Positions 45,670-55,405 of a DNA stretch of 64,000 nucleotides are shown here, in pieces. The notes below the pieces were generated by a model. That model saw only the letters and a program-made list of their open reading frames with translations. It searched no databases and was not told where the DNA came from. This stretch comes from an uncultured Bacteroidota bacterium (GTDB lineage: Bacteria > Bacteroidota > Bacteroidia > Bacteroidales > P3), in the NCBI GenBank assembly GCA_902793295.1, contig CADBDA010000002.1:124001-188000 (forward strand), given 5' to 3'. The position numbers and the translations under genes are program-made. The stretch's first letter is position 1. Each line of letters starts with the position of its first letter.

Positions 45670-46368
45670 TCAGTCCACTTTTTGTGTGAGTTTGAAACCA
45701 ACACCATGGACGTTGACAATCTGCACGGAGGGGTCGGCCTTGAGATACTTGCGGAGCTTGGTGATGTAGACATCCATGCTGCGTGCGGCGAAGTAGGAGT
45801 CGTCCTTCCAGATTTTCTGTAGTGTGGAGGATCGGTCGATGAGTTGGTTGAAATTGATGCAGAAGAGTCGCAGCAGTTCGCTTTCCTTGGAGGTAAGCCG
45901 TTGGGGCTCCTCGTTTTCGAAGGTCAGGGTCTGGTAGTTGTAGTCGAATTTGAACTTACCAATGTTGAACTGGTTGTTTTCGGGTTTGTTTTCGTCGAAG
46001 GAGCGACGGATGGTGGCGTTGATGCGCGCCAGCAGTTCCTCCATGCTGAAGGGCTTGGTGATATAGTCGTCAGCACCCACCTCAAAGCCCTTGAGCTTGT
46101 CGGCCTCGAGCGATTTGGCGGTGAGGAAAAGAATGGGGATATTCTTGTCAATGCGACGCAGCTCTTTGGCCACGGTGAATCCATCTTTGACAGGCATCAT
46201 GACATCGAGAATGCATGCGTCCATGCTGCTGTCCTTATAGATATCGAGCGCCTGTTGTCCGTCGGATGCCAAGAAGACAGTGAAACCTTTCTGTGTGAGA
46301 TATGCTTTAAGAATAGTTCCCAGATTGGTGTCGTCTTCTGCAACTAACAATTTGATTCCTAAGTTCAT
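45670..46368 (-). CDS. rprY: OmpR-family response regulator (RprY-like), no adjacent kinase
   Basis: A 232-residue two-component regulator. The receiver (1-120) has the acidic pocket EDD (11-13), phospho-acceptor Asp55 in ILDVMMP, and Thr83 and Lys85 in FLTAKS. The C-terminal winged helix (about 135-232) contains LTSKESELLRLF and RSMDVYITKLRKYL ending in VHGVGFKL, an OmpR-type DNA-binding domain. It closely resembles the Bacteroides RprY regulator, but the RprX kinase gene is not next to it. The ATG at 46368 (MNLGIKLLVAEDD) is chosen over an upstream in-frame extension. Confidence 0.9.
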   Translation of the reverse strand: MNLGIKLLVAEDDTNLGTILKAYLTQKGFTVFLASDGQQALDIYKDSSMDACILDVMMPVKDGFTVAKELRRIDKNIPILFLTAKSLEADKLKGFEVGADDYITKPFSMEELLARINATIRRSFDENKPENNQFNIGKFKFDYNYQTLTFENEEPQRLTSKESELLRLFCINFNQLIDRSSTLQKIWKDDSYFAARSMDVYITKLRKYLKADPSVQIVNVHGVGFKLTQKVD

Positions 46369-46697
46369 ATTTACGTTTTTAGTTCTTGAGACCACTTGGT
46401 CGGCCCTATAGAGGCGACGTTGGTGGCACTGTTCCAAGATTATTTACGCCTTTTTTAACTTAAAAAATCTTATTTTATTGTATGGCGTTTGTCATTTTTC
46501 TGACGAAAAAAATGTTTTTTTTGTTTCGTTTCAGTGTAAGTGATTGATGCTGCTGAAGGTACGAAATGCGAATTTGTTTGCCGATTTCTCCTAAAACTTC
46601 TTAAAGCACCTATGTTTTTTCAGTTTTTTGCGGACGATCCGTTCTGATTCCGACATTTGAGCATATAAAATGATCCAAAAAGTTCTTGTTTCAGTAG
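46369..46697. other. Non-coding gap upstream of the rprY-like gene
   Basis: About 330 AT-rich bases. No TAnnTTTG element on the minus strand, terminator or repeat was recognised, although the promoter of the regulator must lie here. Confidence 0.4.
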
Positions 46698-47282
46698 TCA
46701 ATTGCCAACTTTCCAGCGGTGGGTTTGTATGCCAAGTGTGGCGGCGATGGAGCAGTTTTTAGGACTGTCGTCTATGAATAGGGTCTCTTGAGGAATCAGA
46801 TGATGTCGTTGGAGTATGGCTTGGAAAATGGCGGGGTCGGGTTTGCGAAGGCCGAGCTGATATGAGAAATAGAGTTCCTCGAAACAATCGTCAAAGCTGA
46901 TGTCGCCGCAACGCTTACGGATGTAGTTGAGAAAATGGGTGGCATTGACGACGTCGCTGTTGCTGAGGAGAAAGAGCTTGTGGTTCTGGCCCAGCCGGTG
47001 AAGGACGTTGGCAATGCGTGGGTCGAAGTCGACGACGAGGCTGTTCCAGATGTCTTGGAGCTCGTCGTCAGTGAGTTGGCAATGGAGTACTTGGCGCACA
47101 TTGTTCCAGAACTGGGACGGGGTGATTTCGCCCCGGTCGAACGCTTTCACGCGGCCTTCACGATAAAGGGTCATATAGGGGTTTTCGGCGCTGATGCCCT
47201 GTTGGTGGAAGCGTTCGTTGATGCGATTCACGTCGATTTGCAGAAGGGGGCCGCAGAGGTCGATGATGAGGTTCCGGATCAT
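46698..47282 (-). CDS. HAD-family phosphatase (YihX-like)
   Basis: A 194-residue haloacid-dehalogenase-superfamily hydrolase with an alpha-helical cap. Motif I is IIDLCGPLLQID with nucleophile Asp8; the position two residues on is Cys10, as in YihX-type enzymes that lack the usual second Asp there. Motif II is LLSNSD, motif III lies at RKPDPAIF (Lys) and motif IV at LFIDDSPKNC. The substrate is probably a sugar phosphate or nucleotide (family knowledge). It starts 24 bases after the alpha-2-macroglobulin stop on the same strand and is probably co-transcribed with it. The ATG at 47282 is chosen. Confidence 0.88.
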   Translation of the reverse strand: MIRNLIIDLCGPLLQIDVNRINERFHQQGISAENPYMTLYREGRVKAFDRGEITPSQFWNNVRQVLHCQLTDDELQDIWNSLVVDFDPRIANVLHRLGQNHKLFLLSNSDVVNATHFLNYIRKRCGDISFDDCFEELYFSYQLGLRKPDPAIFQAILQRHHLIPQETLFIDDSPKNCSIAATLGIQTHRWKVGN

Positions 47283-47305
47283 GGCGTAGTGGCGTGGATT
47301 GTTCA

Positions 47306-50300
47306 TTAGGGTTGGACGTGCACTTGCGGTACGGGGCAGAGGGCGCGAAATTCGGGCGCGTAAAGACACTGCATTTGGGTGGGAGCAGTGGTGAATGTGC
47401 CAGCGTTGTTGACGAAGAGGTCCATTTCGACGACATAGCTACCCTTGTTGATGCGGTCGATATAGAGGGTCGATGCCGTGTTGGTGATGGCGGCGTAGTA
47501 GCTGAGCCCCCTGTTCCAGACCCAACCGCTGCGGGTGCTGACGGGTTCGAAGGCGGCGCAACGGGGCATTTTCAGTTCGAGGTATTCGAGATTACGGTCG
47601 GCGTTGATTTCGAGTCGGATACGTACCTTGTCGCCCACATGGAGCCGGTCGTTGCTTTTGACAGCAGTCAGCGAACCTTCAGAATTGACGCGGTAGAGGG
47701 TCTGCTTGAGCGTGATGCCCATGCTGTTGGAGGGGATTTTGTCCATTTGTTCGAAGTACTGCCAGTAGAGGGCGCCCCAAGCGATGCCGTTGTCGTTTTT
47801 ACGAATGCTGACGTTGCCGTCGGAGGGTGTGATATGATCGCCGTCGACGCGCTGGCTGACATGGAGTTGGAAGCTGCTGGTGTCGGTTTGAAGCTGATGG
47901 TCGCCAAAGGTGACGGAGATGAGCGAGGGCTGCATACGAACGGGGCTTTGCACCGAGTCGCCCACACCGATGAGGAGTGCCTGGATGGCGTTGATGGTGG
48001 CGATGTCGCTGTTCCAGTTGGTGGTCTGCTTTTGTTTGAGCAGCCATTGCTGCATACGGGCCACACTTTCGTAGTCGCCCAGCACCTCGGCAATGGTGCG
48101 GATGAGCATGGACTGGGTCTCGATGGGCCGTTGGCTCCAGAGCCAGGAACCCGTGTTGTCGCGCCAATACATGCCCATTTCGTCGCTGTAGAGCGCCTTT
48201 TCGCGAATGCGGGTGGCCATGTCGGCGGCCAGCTGGCGGTCGCCGTTACGGTTGAAGACCAGGCTGAGGAGCGACTGGCAGAAGAGCGACGTGTATTCCT
48301 TGTTGTGTTTCTTGGCGTTGTTGTAGAAGAAATCGAAGGCCTCCTGCTGGCTTTTGGTCAGCTTGTTGTCGGGATAGAGGCTGCGCAGGTAGAGGTAGTC
48401 GAGGTTGATGACATCGTAGCCTTTGCCCTTGATATATTTCTGATAGTATTTGTTGTTCTCGCGGTCGACATAATCCATGGCCTTGTTGAGTGCAAAGCGT
48501 GTTTTGCTGTCGATGGCAATGCCCATCTGGCGAAGCAGACCGAAGGTTTTGAGTATGTGTTGGGTGGTGTAGAGGCTACTTTCGCGTCCCCCTTCAATCC
48601 AGCTCCAACCGCCATCGGAACGTTGTGCATTGAGCAGCAGCGAGAGGTCGGACTTCAGCTGCTTATCGATCTTGTGGCGGTCAAAGTAGTGGGCCATTTC
48701 GTAGTGGCGCTGCTGTTCGTTGACGGCGTCGCGGAGCCATGGCGTCTCGTTCATGACGGTCTGTTTGATGTCGCTGTTGCGGTCGAGAGCGGAGAGGAAT
48801 GCGTCGGGTTCGTTGGCCGACCATTCGTTGAACATCTGCTCAACCTGCGGGTTGTTGTCAACTACGGCTGCTGCGAGGCTGTTGGTGTAGATTGCGTTGG
48901 CCAGATAGATGGACGAAGGGTTCTTCTGCTGTTCGACGTAGGGGAGCGTCTGGAGCGCCAGCCAGACAGGATTGGGGGTGAGATCGAGTAAGAGTTGGGC
49001 GTGTTGGAGGGTGGATTGGGCATTGGGCGCATTGAGTGAGGTGAGGTGTTTCATCTCGTAGTGCTTCTCCCCTGCCCCGTTGATGTAGAAGGCCATGGAC
49101 TCGGTGACCAGCTGCCGGTTGGGCAGGATGGGGATGGGTGCCTGCTCACCATCGCTGCACCCCTGGGCGCGGGCGATGACTTTGTAGTTGGTGACGAAAA
49201 CATTGTCCTGAGGGACGGCGAGAAGGAAGGAAACTTCGCCGCTGGCGGCATCGTCGAGGACAATGGGCTGCACTTTGTTGCCCACAATCATGTCGACCGG
49301 GGTACCATCGGCGCCGTTGCTCATTTCGAGACTGACGCTGACAGACTGCTTCTGTCCGCTCATGTTGCTCACCTTGACCGAGAATCGGCAGGTGTCACCC
49401 TGACGGAGAAAGCGCGGGACGTTGGGGACCACCATTAGGCGTTTTTGGGTGACGGCTTTGTCGGATATGCTGCCTGTCCGCATATCAGGGGTCCAGGCCA
49501 GTCCTTGGATACTCCATTCGGTGAGGAGGTCGGGAACGGCGAAGGTGATTTCGACAAGACCGTTATCGCCACTGCGCAAGGTTGGTTTGAAGAAAGCCGA
49601 AGTGTTCATATTCTGACGAATTTTCACTTCTTCGTTGGTGTCATAATCAAAGTCGAAGGCGAAGTCAACATCACCACCCTTGGACAAGGCAGGCGTTGCT
49701 GGCGCGTTTTGCAAACTGAAAACTTCTTCCGTCTCAACCATCTCTTCATCGTAGCCTACCCCCGCCACCATGGCGACTATTTCGTTTGACGACAGTCGTT
49801 CAATATCATCGGACACGATTCGCGCTCCACTTTCCGGTGCGCGTATATCGATGATGCCTGCTCTTTTGCGGTATCTGTAGGGATAGCTGTACATATCGAC
49901 AGACTTGAAGTGGCAATTGGAGAAGTTGTAACTGTCGACAGTTTTGTATTCGGTCGTTGTGATACTATGGTTGCTACTTCTGACGATATCACTGATAGTG
50001 CTGGGAAATGTAAACTCGGAGTAGTAATTGTACCAAAAATTGCTGCTCCAATAAAGGTATCCGTAACTATCGAGGGCATGATCGTACATAGTCATCATGA
50101 GGTTTGCATCGGCCGGAGTGCGCCCTTCATCCTGACGGATGGAAAGGGTCCAACGCTCGTTGTCGCCCGGTTGTAGCTTGTCGCGGAAAGTGCCCCATTG
50201 CAGTTGTAGTTGCCGTTCGGGTCGGAATATGTCGAAATGGACCGACGTGCTTTGCAGACTGTTTTCTTTAATGGCTGCCAAGGAGACGGAAAAGCCACTG

Positions 50301-53300
50301 GTGAGGGTGTCGGCAACAGGAATGGTGAGGTGAGTGAAGCCACGTTTGAGTTTTAGCACGCGATGTGTGTGGGTGTTTTGACCTGAGATCATGACGAGAA
50401 GCGTGACGTCTTCGACTAGTGAACCAATGCGGATGACCGCGGTGTCGTTGACTCGGACACGAGGGTTGAGAGCTTGAGCGGTGATGAGTTTGGGCTCGAC
50501 GAAAACGGTGGCAGAGGAGGGCGTGTAGAAGAAGAATTTGTCGTTGCGCAACGTGTCGCCTTGGAGGGTAATGGAATAGGCGGTGATTTTGTAGGCGCCG
50601 GCAGGCAGGCCGTTGAAGTTGAAACGGAAGGGCTGTTTTTCGTTTACGGAGACGGATTGTTTGCTGACAGTTTGTCGGATGGGCCATTTGCTGACATCGG
50701 TGGCGGAGCCGTCAAAGTCGTCGTAGGGGAATAGTTTATCCATTTGCTCCAGGGAAATGTTGGACGGCAGCAGGATATTGGTGTGTTCTGCCCGGTTCTT
50801 CTTAAATGAGGGGTTCCATTTAGGATTGATGGGTGCGGAGAGCTGGCAGATGTCGACATTTACGTCGCCGGCAATGGCGGAACCTTCCAGATTGCAGAGT
50901 CGGACAGTGGAATAGCAGCTGTCGGTGGCTTCATAGAAAGTGGAAATGGAGAGGTAGGCGTTTTCGTATCCGACACTGACTGTCGTGGACGTTTGGTGGG
51001 TTTCGCCGTTGAGGTCGGTCACGGTGGCATTGACAGAGAATCGGAAAGCCGGTTTGAGGGTTGGGTTGATATTGGGATCCGGTTCTGGAATGAATTCGAT
51101 GGTGAAATTGCCATTGGCATCGGTCGTGGTGGAACCGTTGGCCACTGTCACACTTTCGGAGGGTGTCCAATCCCACCACCATCGCCAGAACGGATGGATT
51201 TCTGTGCGAGTGACCGTGTATTCCACCTTGGCGTTGGATACGGGCACGGCACTATAGGATGCTGCCACACCTTCGATTTGGACTGGCAGTCCGAAGCGGC
51301 GTTCCTGCGAAGGTGCGGAGAGTGACACGGTAAATTTGGGCTGCTTGTATGCTTCAACGGTGAAAGAATTTTCGTTCCCACTGCTGCATTGGCAAGAAGC
51401 GGATAGTATGTATTTGCCAGGCAGCAGGTTGGCATCGAGCGCAAAACGACCGGAAATTGCACCGAACTGGTCGGTCACCAACAAGAGGGAGTCAATTACC
51501 TTATAATTGACATCGAATAGGTCTACGCGGATTGTGTCGTTGGCAATGCATTGCTGCTGCATGCCCAAGCGGACGATGCGGGGATGGATGGCAGAAAAAC
51601 CCACAGTGTCGCCCGGTTTGTAGATGGGGCGGTCGAAGTAGACAAACATTCCCGCACGGTACAACTCGGATTCCCATTTGTACCAGCTACGTTTTTTTAT
51701 GATTGTACGACCTTTGTGTTTTACGCTGATAGACAGGTAGTCTAAGTGTTCCAGATTTTCGGCGTCTTCGACGAATGATGAGAAGTCGTAATAGCCGTTT
51801 CGGTCGGTCTTAACCGAAGTCACTTTGTGTTTCAGCATTTGACGGTCTTTGTGGCAGTAAAGTGTCACGGTACAATTGGGGACAGGATGTCCGCTTTTGC
51901 GGTCGATGATGAATCCGCTTTGAGGTTTCTTGTTCTTGTCGGCTGGAATAAGTACGTAGTCATTGACTTCTAGAGTGTTGATGCTGTATGATTTGCAAGT
52001 GTCGCCGATGGGGATGGTTATGAGAAGGTATTTTCCTTCGGGTATTGGTGGTATGACGAAATAAGTGTTGATTTCACTGTAACTGTCGGGTTTGGCAATG
52101 GATTGACCCCACTGTTCGACGATGTGCTGTTTGAGGAAGAAGTCTAATTGATTGGCAAGGGTGCGTCTGTTATAGTGTTCCACATAAGGGATGATGCGAA
52201 ATTGGACACTGTCGACATTGCGGGATTGCAGAACGCCCAACTGGTTTGTGGAGGACGGAAAACAGTCGTTGACATGGACGCTGATGGCCTTTTTTGTCAT
52301 AATGAGACGCATATTGAAACAGGATGCGGCTCCAGGACTGTTGGGATAACGTAGGAGGGCGCTGTCGATGCATGCCATCGCCTCTGCGTACTGTCCCTTA
52401 CTGCGATAGCGTTCGGCCAACTTGGAATAGAACTGGGCGACGCAGGGATTGTGGGAGGGTTCGAAAAAGTTTATGGCGTCGTGATAGGACTGCATCGGGT
52501 AGTTTTCGATCAAAAATGCTGTCAGGTCTGGGATGTGATACTCTATGCGCGAGGTGAATTGGTCTGCGATGAGGGCGACAGGGACTGACGATTGGAGCAG
52601 GAGGCGCTCTTTGTCCTGCAGGCAAGCGAGGAGGAAAGCTGCCATTTGCCGTGTGCTGTCTGGTGGTGCGACAGTTGTCATGGTTGTGAAACGGTCGGGG
52701 GTTGCGTAAAGAAGGGCCGGATTGGCAAAATCGGAGGTGGTGAGTTTGGCGTAATTCAACTGCTTGTATATGTTTAATGCCACATCCAACATAACTTCGA
52801 ACAGCGTGGGGGTGCGGTTGTCGTCTTTGCCGGTCTGGCAGGTGATGAGCGGTTCGTAGTCGGTGCTGGGAGTGGACAGGAGCAGGTGGCTATTACCGAG
52901 CGCCTGATATATCAAAGTGGCGACGGTGTCGCGGAAGCGGTTAGCGGACCAGAAGCAATGGTCCAGATTTTCCTCGTCGGACGGCAAATTCTGCGAGATA
53001 CGGTAGCGGTTGTGGTAATAATAACTGCTATATTGGTTGGCCAAAAGCAGTTGGGCGACTTGGAGGTCGGACGACTGCAGATGGGGCAGCAGCTGCCGAT
53101 ATGTGGCGATGATGGAGTCGGTGTTGTTTTCCCTATAGGTGGCTCCTATCGTGGCGATATGGTAGGCTGCGACAAGACATTGGTGCGAGTTGTGCGATTG
53201 CTGCGCTTGTTGGAATAGTTGTTGGGATAGTTTGTATGCCTGGTCGTAGTATTGCTTGTTGACCAGACTGTCGACTGCATTCCAGTTGTATTCCGAGGTT

Positions 53301-53374
53301 TCGTTTTTTTGCTGGGCTTTCAATGGGAGTGCCAGAAGAAGAACTGCAGCAAGAGAAATGAGCGCTTTTTTCAT
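47306..53374 (-). CDS. Giant alpha-2-macroglobulin family protein without thioester Cys
   Basis: A 2022-residue exported protein, the largest in the window. A signal peptide (MKKALISLAAVLLLALPLKAQ) is followed by a helical TPR-like N region (to about 420). Macroglobulin domains begin near residue 570 with FDRPIYKPGDTVGF. The A2M core has TEWSIQGLAWTPDMRTG near 1290, and a TED-like alpha domain carries SDGGWSWIEGG near 1588. The position where thioester A2Ms have PYGCxEQ reads TLPYVEQQ (near 1480), so no Cys-Gln thioester can form. Bacterial A2Ms trap proteases in the periplasm; without the thioester, this one would rely on conformational trapping or have another role. The start at 53374 is chosen over a longer open frame because the signal peptide begins there. 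Confidence 0.88.
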   Translation of the reverse strand: MKKALISLAAVLLLALPLKAQQKNETSEYNWNAVDSLVNKQYYDQAYKLSQQLFQQAQQSHNSHQCLVAAYHIATIGATYRENNTDSIIATYRQLLPHLQSSDLQVAQLLLANQYSSYYYHNRYRISQNLPSDEENLDHCFWSANRFRDTVATLIYQALGNSHLLLSTPSTDYEPLITCQTGKDDNRTPTLFEVMLDVALNIYKQLNYAKLTTSDFANPALLYATPDRFTTMTTVAPPDSTRQMAAFLLACLQDKERLLLQSSVPVALIADQFTSRIEYHIPDLTAFLIENYPMQSYHDAINFFEPSHNPCVAQFYSKLAERYRSKGQYAEAMACIDSALLRYPNSPGAASCFNMRLIMTKKAISVHVNDCFPSSTNQLGVLQSRNVDSVQFRIIPYVEHYNRRTLANQLDFFLKQHIVEQWGQSIAKPDSYSEINTYFVIPPIPEGKYLLITIPIGDTCKSYSINTLEVNDYVLIPADKNKKPQSGFIIDRKSGHPVPNCTVTLYCHKDRQMLKHKVTSVKTDRNGYYDFSSFVEDAENLEHLDYLSISVKHKGRTIIKKRSWYKWESELYRAGMFVYFDRPIYKPGDTVGFSAIHPRIVRLGMQQQCIANDTIRVDLFDVNYKVIDSLLLVTDQFGAISGRFALDANLLPGKYILSASCQCSSGNENSFTVEAYKQPKFTVSLSAPSQERRFGLPVQIEGVAASYSAVPVSNAKVEYTVTRTEIHPFWRWWWDWTPSESVTVANGSTTTDANGNFTIEFIPEPDPNINPTLKPAFRFSVNATVTDLNGETHQTSTTVSVGYENAYLSISTFYEATDSCYSTVRLCNLEGSAIAGDVNVDICQLSAPINPKWNPSFKKNRAEHTNILLPSNISLEQMDKLFPYDDFDGSATDVSKWPIRQTVSKQSVSVNEKQPFRFNFNGLPAGAYKITAYSITLQGDTLRNDKFFFYTPSSATVFVEPKLITAQALNPRVRVNDTAVIRIGSLVEDVTLLVMISGQNTHTHRVLKLKRGFTHLTIPVADTLTSGFSVSLAAIKENSLQSTSVHFDIFRPERQLQLQWGTFRDKLQPGDNERWTLSIRQDEGRTPADANLMMTMYDHALDSYGYLYWSSNFWYNYYSEFTFPSTISDIVRSSNHSITTTEYKTVDSYNFSNCHFKSVDMYSYPYRYRKRAGIIDIRAPESGARIVSDDIERLSSNEIVAMVAGVGYDEEMVETEEVFSLQNAPATPALSKGGDVDFAFDFDYDTNEEVKIRQNMNTSAFFKPTLRSGDNGLVEITFAVPDLLTEWSIQGLAWTPDMRTGSISDKAVTQKRLMVVPNVPRFLRQGDTCRFSVKVSNMSGQKQSVSVSLEMSNGADGTPVDMIVGNKVQPIVLDDAASGEVSFLLAVPQDNVFVTNYKVIARAQGCSDGEQAPIPILPNRQLVTESMAFYINGAGEKHYEMKHLTSLNAPNAQSTLQHAQLLLDLTPNPVWLALQTLPYVEQQKNPSSIYLANAIYTNSLAAAVVDNNPQVEQMFNEWSANEPDAFLSALDRNSDIKQTVMNETPWLRDAVNEQQRHYEMAHYFDRHKIDKQLKSDLSLLLNAQRSDGGWSWIEGGRESSLYTTQHILKTFGLLRQMGIAIDSKTRFALNKAMDYVDRENNKYYQKYIKGKGYDVINLDYLYLRSLYPDNKLTKSQQEAFDFFYNNAKKHNKEYTSLFCQSLLSLVFNRNGDRQLAADMATRIREKALYSDEMGMYWRDNTGSWLWSQRPIETQSMLIRTIAEVLGDYESVARMQQWLLKQKQTTNWNSDIATINAIQALLIGVGDSVQSPVRMQPSLISVTFGDHQLQTDTSSFQLHVSQRVDGDHITPSDGNVSIRKNDNGIAWGALYWQYFEQMDKIPSNSMGITLKQTLYRVNSEGSLTAVKSNDRLHVGDKVRIRLEINADRNLEYLELKMPRCAAFEPVSTRSGWVWNRGLSYYAAITNTASTLYIDRINKGSYVVEMDLFVNNAGTFTTAPTQMQCLYAPEFRALCPVPQVHVQP

Positions 53375-53577
53375 GATCGGTGCGTATGTTGAATGATGCA
53401 TATCGAATGATGTGATTCGAATTGGGGATATTTTAATAGTTACTAAATATGTAGCATCTTTCCCGTATAATTTACAGGGAGAGTATACATATATTGTAAC
53501 GCACGTCACGTCGTTTTCGTATGTGGCGGGGTTGGCACAGGAAGGCCTGGTAAAAACGAGAGGGATGGTATAAAATG

Positions 53578-53607
53578 AAAAAAGAGGAATTTTCATTCCT
53601 CTTTTTC
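53578..53607 (-). terminator. Terminator of the tRNA-Arg gene
   Basis: AAAAAGAGGAAT and ATTCCTCTTTTT form a perfect 12-bp stem with loop TTTC, five bases downstream of the tRNA on the minus strand. Confidence 0.85.
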
Positions 53608-53611
53608 TTCG

Positions 53612-53685
53612 TGACTCCTGCAGGATTCAAACCTGCAACCTTCTGATCCGTAGTCAGATGCTCTATTCAGTTGAGCTAAGGAGCC
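53612..53685 (-). tRNA. tRNA-Arg (anticodon ACG)
   Basis: A 74-nt cloverleaf on the minus strand. The acceptor stem GGCTCCT pairs with AGGAGTC (one G-T), the D arm is AGCTCAACTGAATAGAGC, the anticodon stem TCTGA/TCAGA encloses loop CTACGGA with anticodon ACG, and the T arm carries GGTTTGAATCC. The 3' CCA is not encoded and must be added later. Adenosine at position 34 implies conversion to inosine by TadA. A -7 element lies at 53713-53720. Confidence 0.95.
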
Positions 53686-53712
53686 ATCTTTTGTTTCTCT
53701 CGAAATCGGTTG

Positions 53713-53720
53713 CAAAAGTA
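53713..53720 (-). promoter_or_regulatory. -7 element (TACTTTTG) for tRNA-Arg
   Basis: CAAAAGTA on the plus strand reads TACTTTTG on the minus strand, 28 bases upstream of the tRNA 5' end. Confidence 0.6.
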
Positions 53721-53810
53721 CACACTTTTTCAATACTGACCAAATTTTTTTTTGATTTTTTTGAGAGAATTAAGTTATGTGGTTGATTTATTGCTTTGAA
53801 AAATGTAAAA

Positions 53811-54344
53811 TTATTTTTCTTTGGGGCCGTTGTAATGGTACACTTCACGATAGAGAATTTCACGCATTTCGTCAAATTCGCCGTCGTCGAGTTCATATTT
53901 TGACATGACGATCATCTGCAACGTGAGGTTGTTTTTTCCATGATAGGAAGGCTGCCAGTATTCTTGTGGGTTGCGGGTGAAGCCAAGGTCGGTGTAGAAT
54001 TCCAAGCGGTGGTCGGCCTGTTCGGTGGAAGGCAGTTCGGTTTCGAGGATCACCTGGTCGGGATACTGTGAGAGGAAAGCCAACATGGTGGCTTTGCCCA
54101 AACCGCGGTTGCGGTAGTCCTTGTCGATAGCGAAGTGTTCAATATAAGCAAATTCCTCGAAGACCCAGTATGTCAGAATTCCCAGTGGCTCATCGTCGAG
54201 GATGGCTACCAGGAAATGGAAACGCTCGTCACGGTCTTCGAGGCATCTAAACGGAGGACGCTCTTCTTCGGGGAAGGCCGATTCGAAGAGCTTTTCTGCG
54301 AAATGGTGGTGTCTGGATTCAGACAGAGGTTCGAATTGTATCAT
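53811..54344 (-). CDS. GNAT-family N-acetyltransferase
   Basis: A 177-residue cytosolic acetyltransferase. The acetyl-CoA motif A is seen in FAIDKDYRNRGLGKATMLAF (about 75-94), with RNRGLGK forming the pyrophosphate loop; motif B follows at about 105-135 with RLEFYTDLGFTRNPQEYW. The N terminus has FPEEERPPF, common in this GNAT subgroup. The acceptor (amine, amino acid or protein) is unknown. It is the last gene of a minus-strand run with the outer-membrane protein gene (69-base gap). Confidence 0.85.
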   Translation of the reverse strand: MIQFEPLSESRHHHFAEKLFESAFPEEERPPFRCLEDRDERFHFLVAILDDEPLGILTYWVFEEFAYIEHFAIDKDYRNRGLGKATMLAFLSQYPDQVILETELPSTEQADHRLEFYTDLGFTRNPQEYWQPSYHGKNNLTLQMIVMSKYELDDGEFDEMREILYREVYHYNGPKEK

Positions 54345-54413
54345 TTTATTATGTTTGTATTTTTCTTTGTTTTTCGTTGTTTTTACAGTCGAAAGTGAAG
54401 GGTTGAGGTGCGG

Positions 54414-55403
54414 TTAGGAGTCGAAGAATGAGAAGTTGTTGAGTGCCACATTGATGCCTACGGCATGGTGGAAAGCAAAATCGTTGTAGCCGATCAGATT
54501 GGCCTTGTTGTAGTGGAGTGTGTAGGCCAGCGACATGGCTGTTCCGGCAGGCAGTGTGAAGCCGATGCGCAGTGAAGCGTAAGCGCCATAACCGATGCCG
54601 CCCTGGTTGACATATTCGTAAGAGCCCACATATGACGAGGGAGAAGCTCCCTGCCAGACGTCGAGGATGCTGTAGCGTGCTCCGGCAATTTGTATTTCGC
54701 TGCTTTCAACCTTTGTGTTGTTGATGTTGGCGCCGGCAGCAGCCTCGAAGTCGAGTCCGTTGCGTAGTTTGAATTTGCGGATGATGCCCAAGTCTATGTA
54801 GATACGTTCTTCGGTGCCAGAGGTGGGGCAGTTGACATATTGGTTCTGATTGGCTAGCATGGTGAGGTTTTTGCCGCTGTTGAGTAGCACAAGACCTTGC
54901 GCATGCAGTTTGGCATAGTCGAAGTTCACCTGCCAAGCCCAAGGGGAAGGGTCCAGATCGTAGCGAAATCCCATTCCCAGTTGGAATGCTGGTTTGTAGT
55001 AGGAGTCGCCATATTCGGCGACGGTAATCTGATGGTAGTTGGAGACGGCGCTTCCGATGAGGTCCTGCTCGGTGAGGTTGTTCCAGATGGAATTGCCGTA
55101 GGATTCGCTGTAGAGGATGCGCTCCAGCGTGTTGGCGTTGTTGGGCGCCCCGTTGTAGAAATTGGCGTGAATGTTGTCGGGTCGAAGTACGCCGACATGG
55201 ACGGTGAGCGAGAGTCCGCGTAGAGTGGCGCCCGTTTGGCGTTGGGCAGTGAGAGGAGATACGGAAAGACAAAAAGAAAACAACGTCAGCAGAAGCGCAT
55301 AACGCAGTCGGATGTGCGTGGCCGACCGTTCGAGGGCGGCGGTGGGGTTATGAAGTGCGACGGGTCCTGCGCCGTCGCTGCATCGGTCTCGGTCTTTGTC
55401 CAT
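54414..55403 (-). CDS. Predicted outer-membrane beta-barrel protein
   Basis: A 329-residue protein with an unusually long hydrophilic N terminus (about 33 residues) before a hydrophobic signal (RYALLLTLFSFCLSVSPLTAQ), then alternating beta-rich sequence with aromatic girdle patterns and a C-terminal Phe (NNFSFFDS region). It looks like an outer-membrane protein of the Bacteroidetes PorV/OmpA-barrel sort. The ATG lies three bases after the sigma factor stop, so translation is probably coupled. The true start may be internal and use a non-ATG codon, since the first 30 residues are not signal-like. No specific family is recognised. Confidence 0.72.
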   Translation of the reverse strand: MDKDRDRCSDGAGPVALHNPTAALERSATHIRLRYALLLTLFSFCLSVSPLTAQRQTGATLRGLSLTVHVGVLRPDNIHANFYNGAPNNANTLERILYSESYGNSIWNNLTEQDLIGSAVSNYHQITVAEYGDSYYKPAFQLGMGFRYDLDPSPWAWQVNFDYAKLHAQGLVLLNSGKNLTMLANQNQYVNCPTSGTEERIYIDLGIIRKFKLRNGLDFEAAAGANINNTKVESSEIQIAGARYSILDVWQGASPSSYVGSYEYVNQGGIGYGAYASLRIGFTLPAGTAMSLAYTLHYNKANLIGYNDFAFHHAVGINVALNNFSFFDS

Positions 55404-55405
55404 GG

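Noticed and set aside
47294..48991. Open frame opposite the alpha-2-macroglobulin C terminus
   Set aside because: No domain or signal, composition typical of antisense shadows; it also spans two minus-strand genes.
53375..53596. N-terminal extension of the alpha-2-macroglobulin frame
   Set aside because: The signal peptide starts at 53374; the 74 extra residues are not conserved in character and would put the signal inside the protein.
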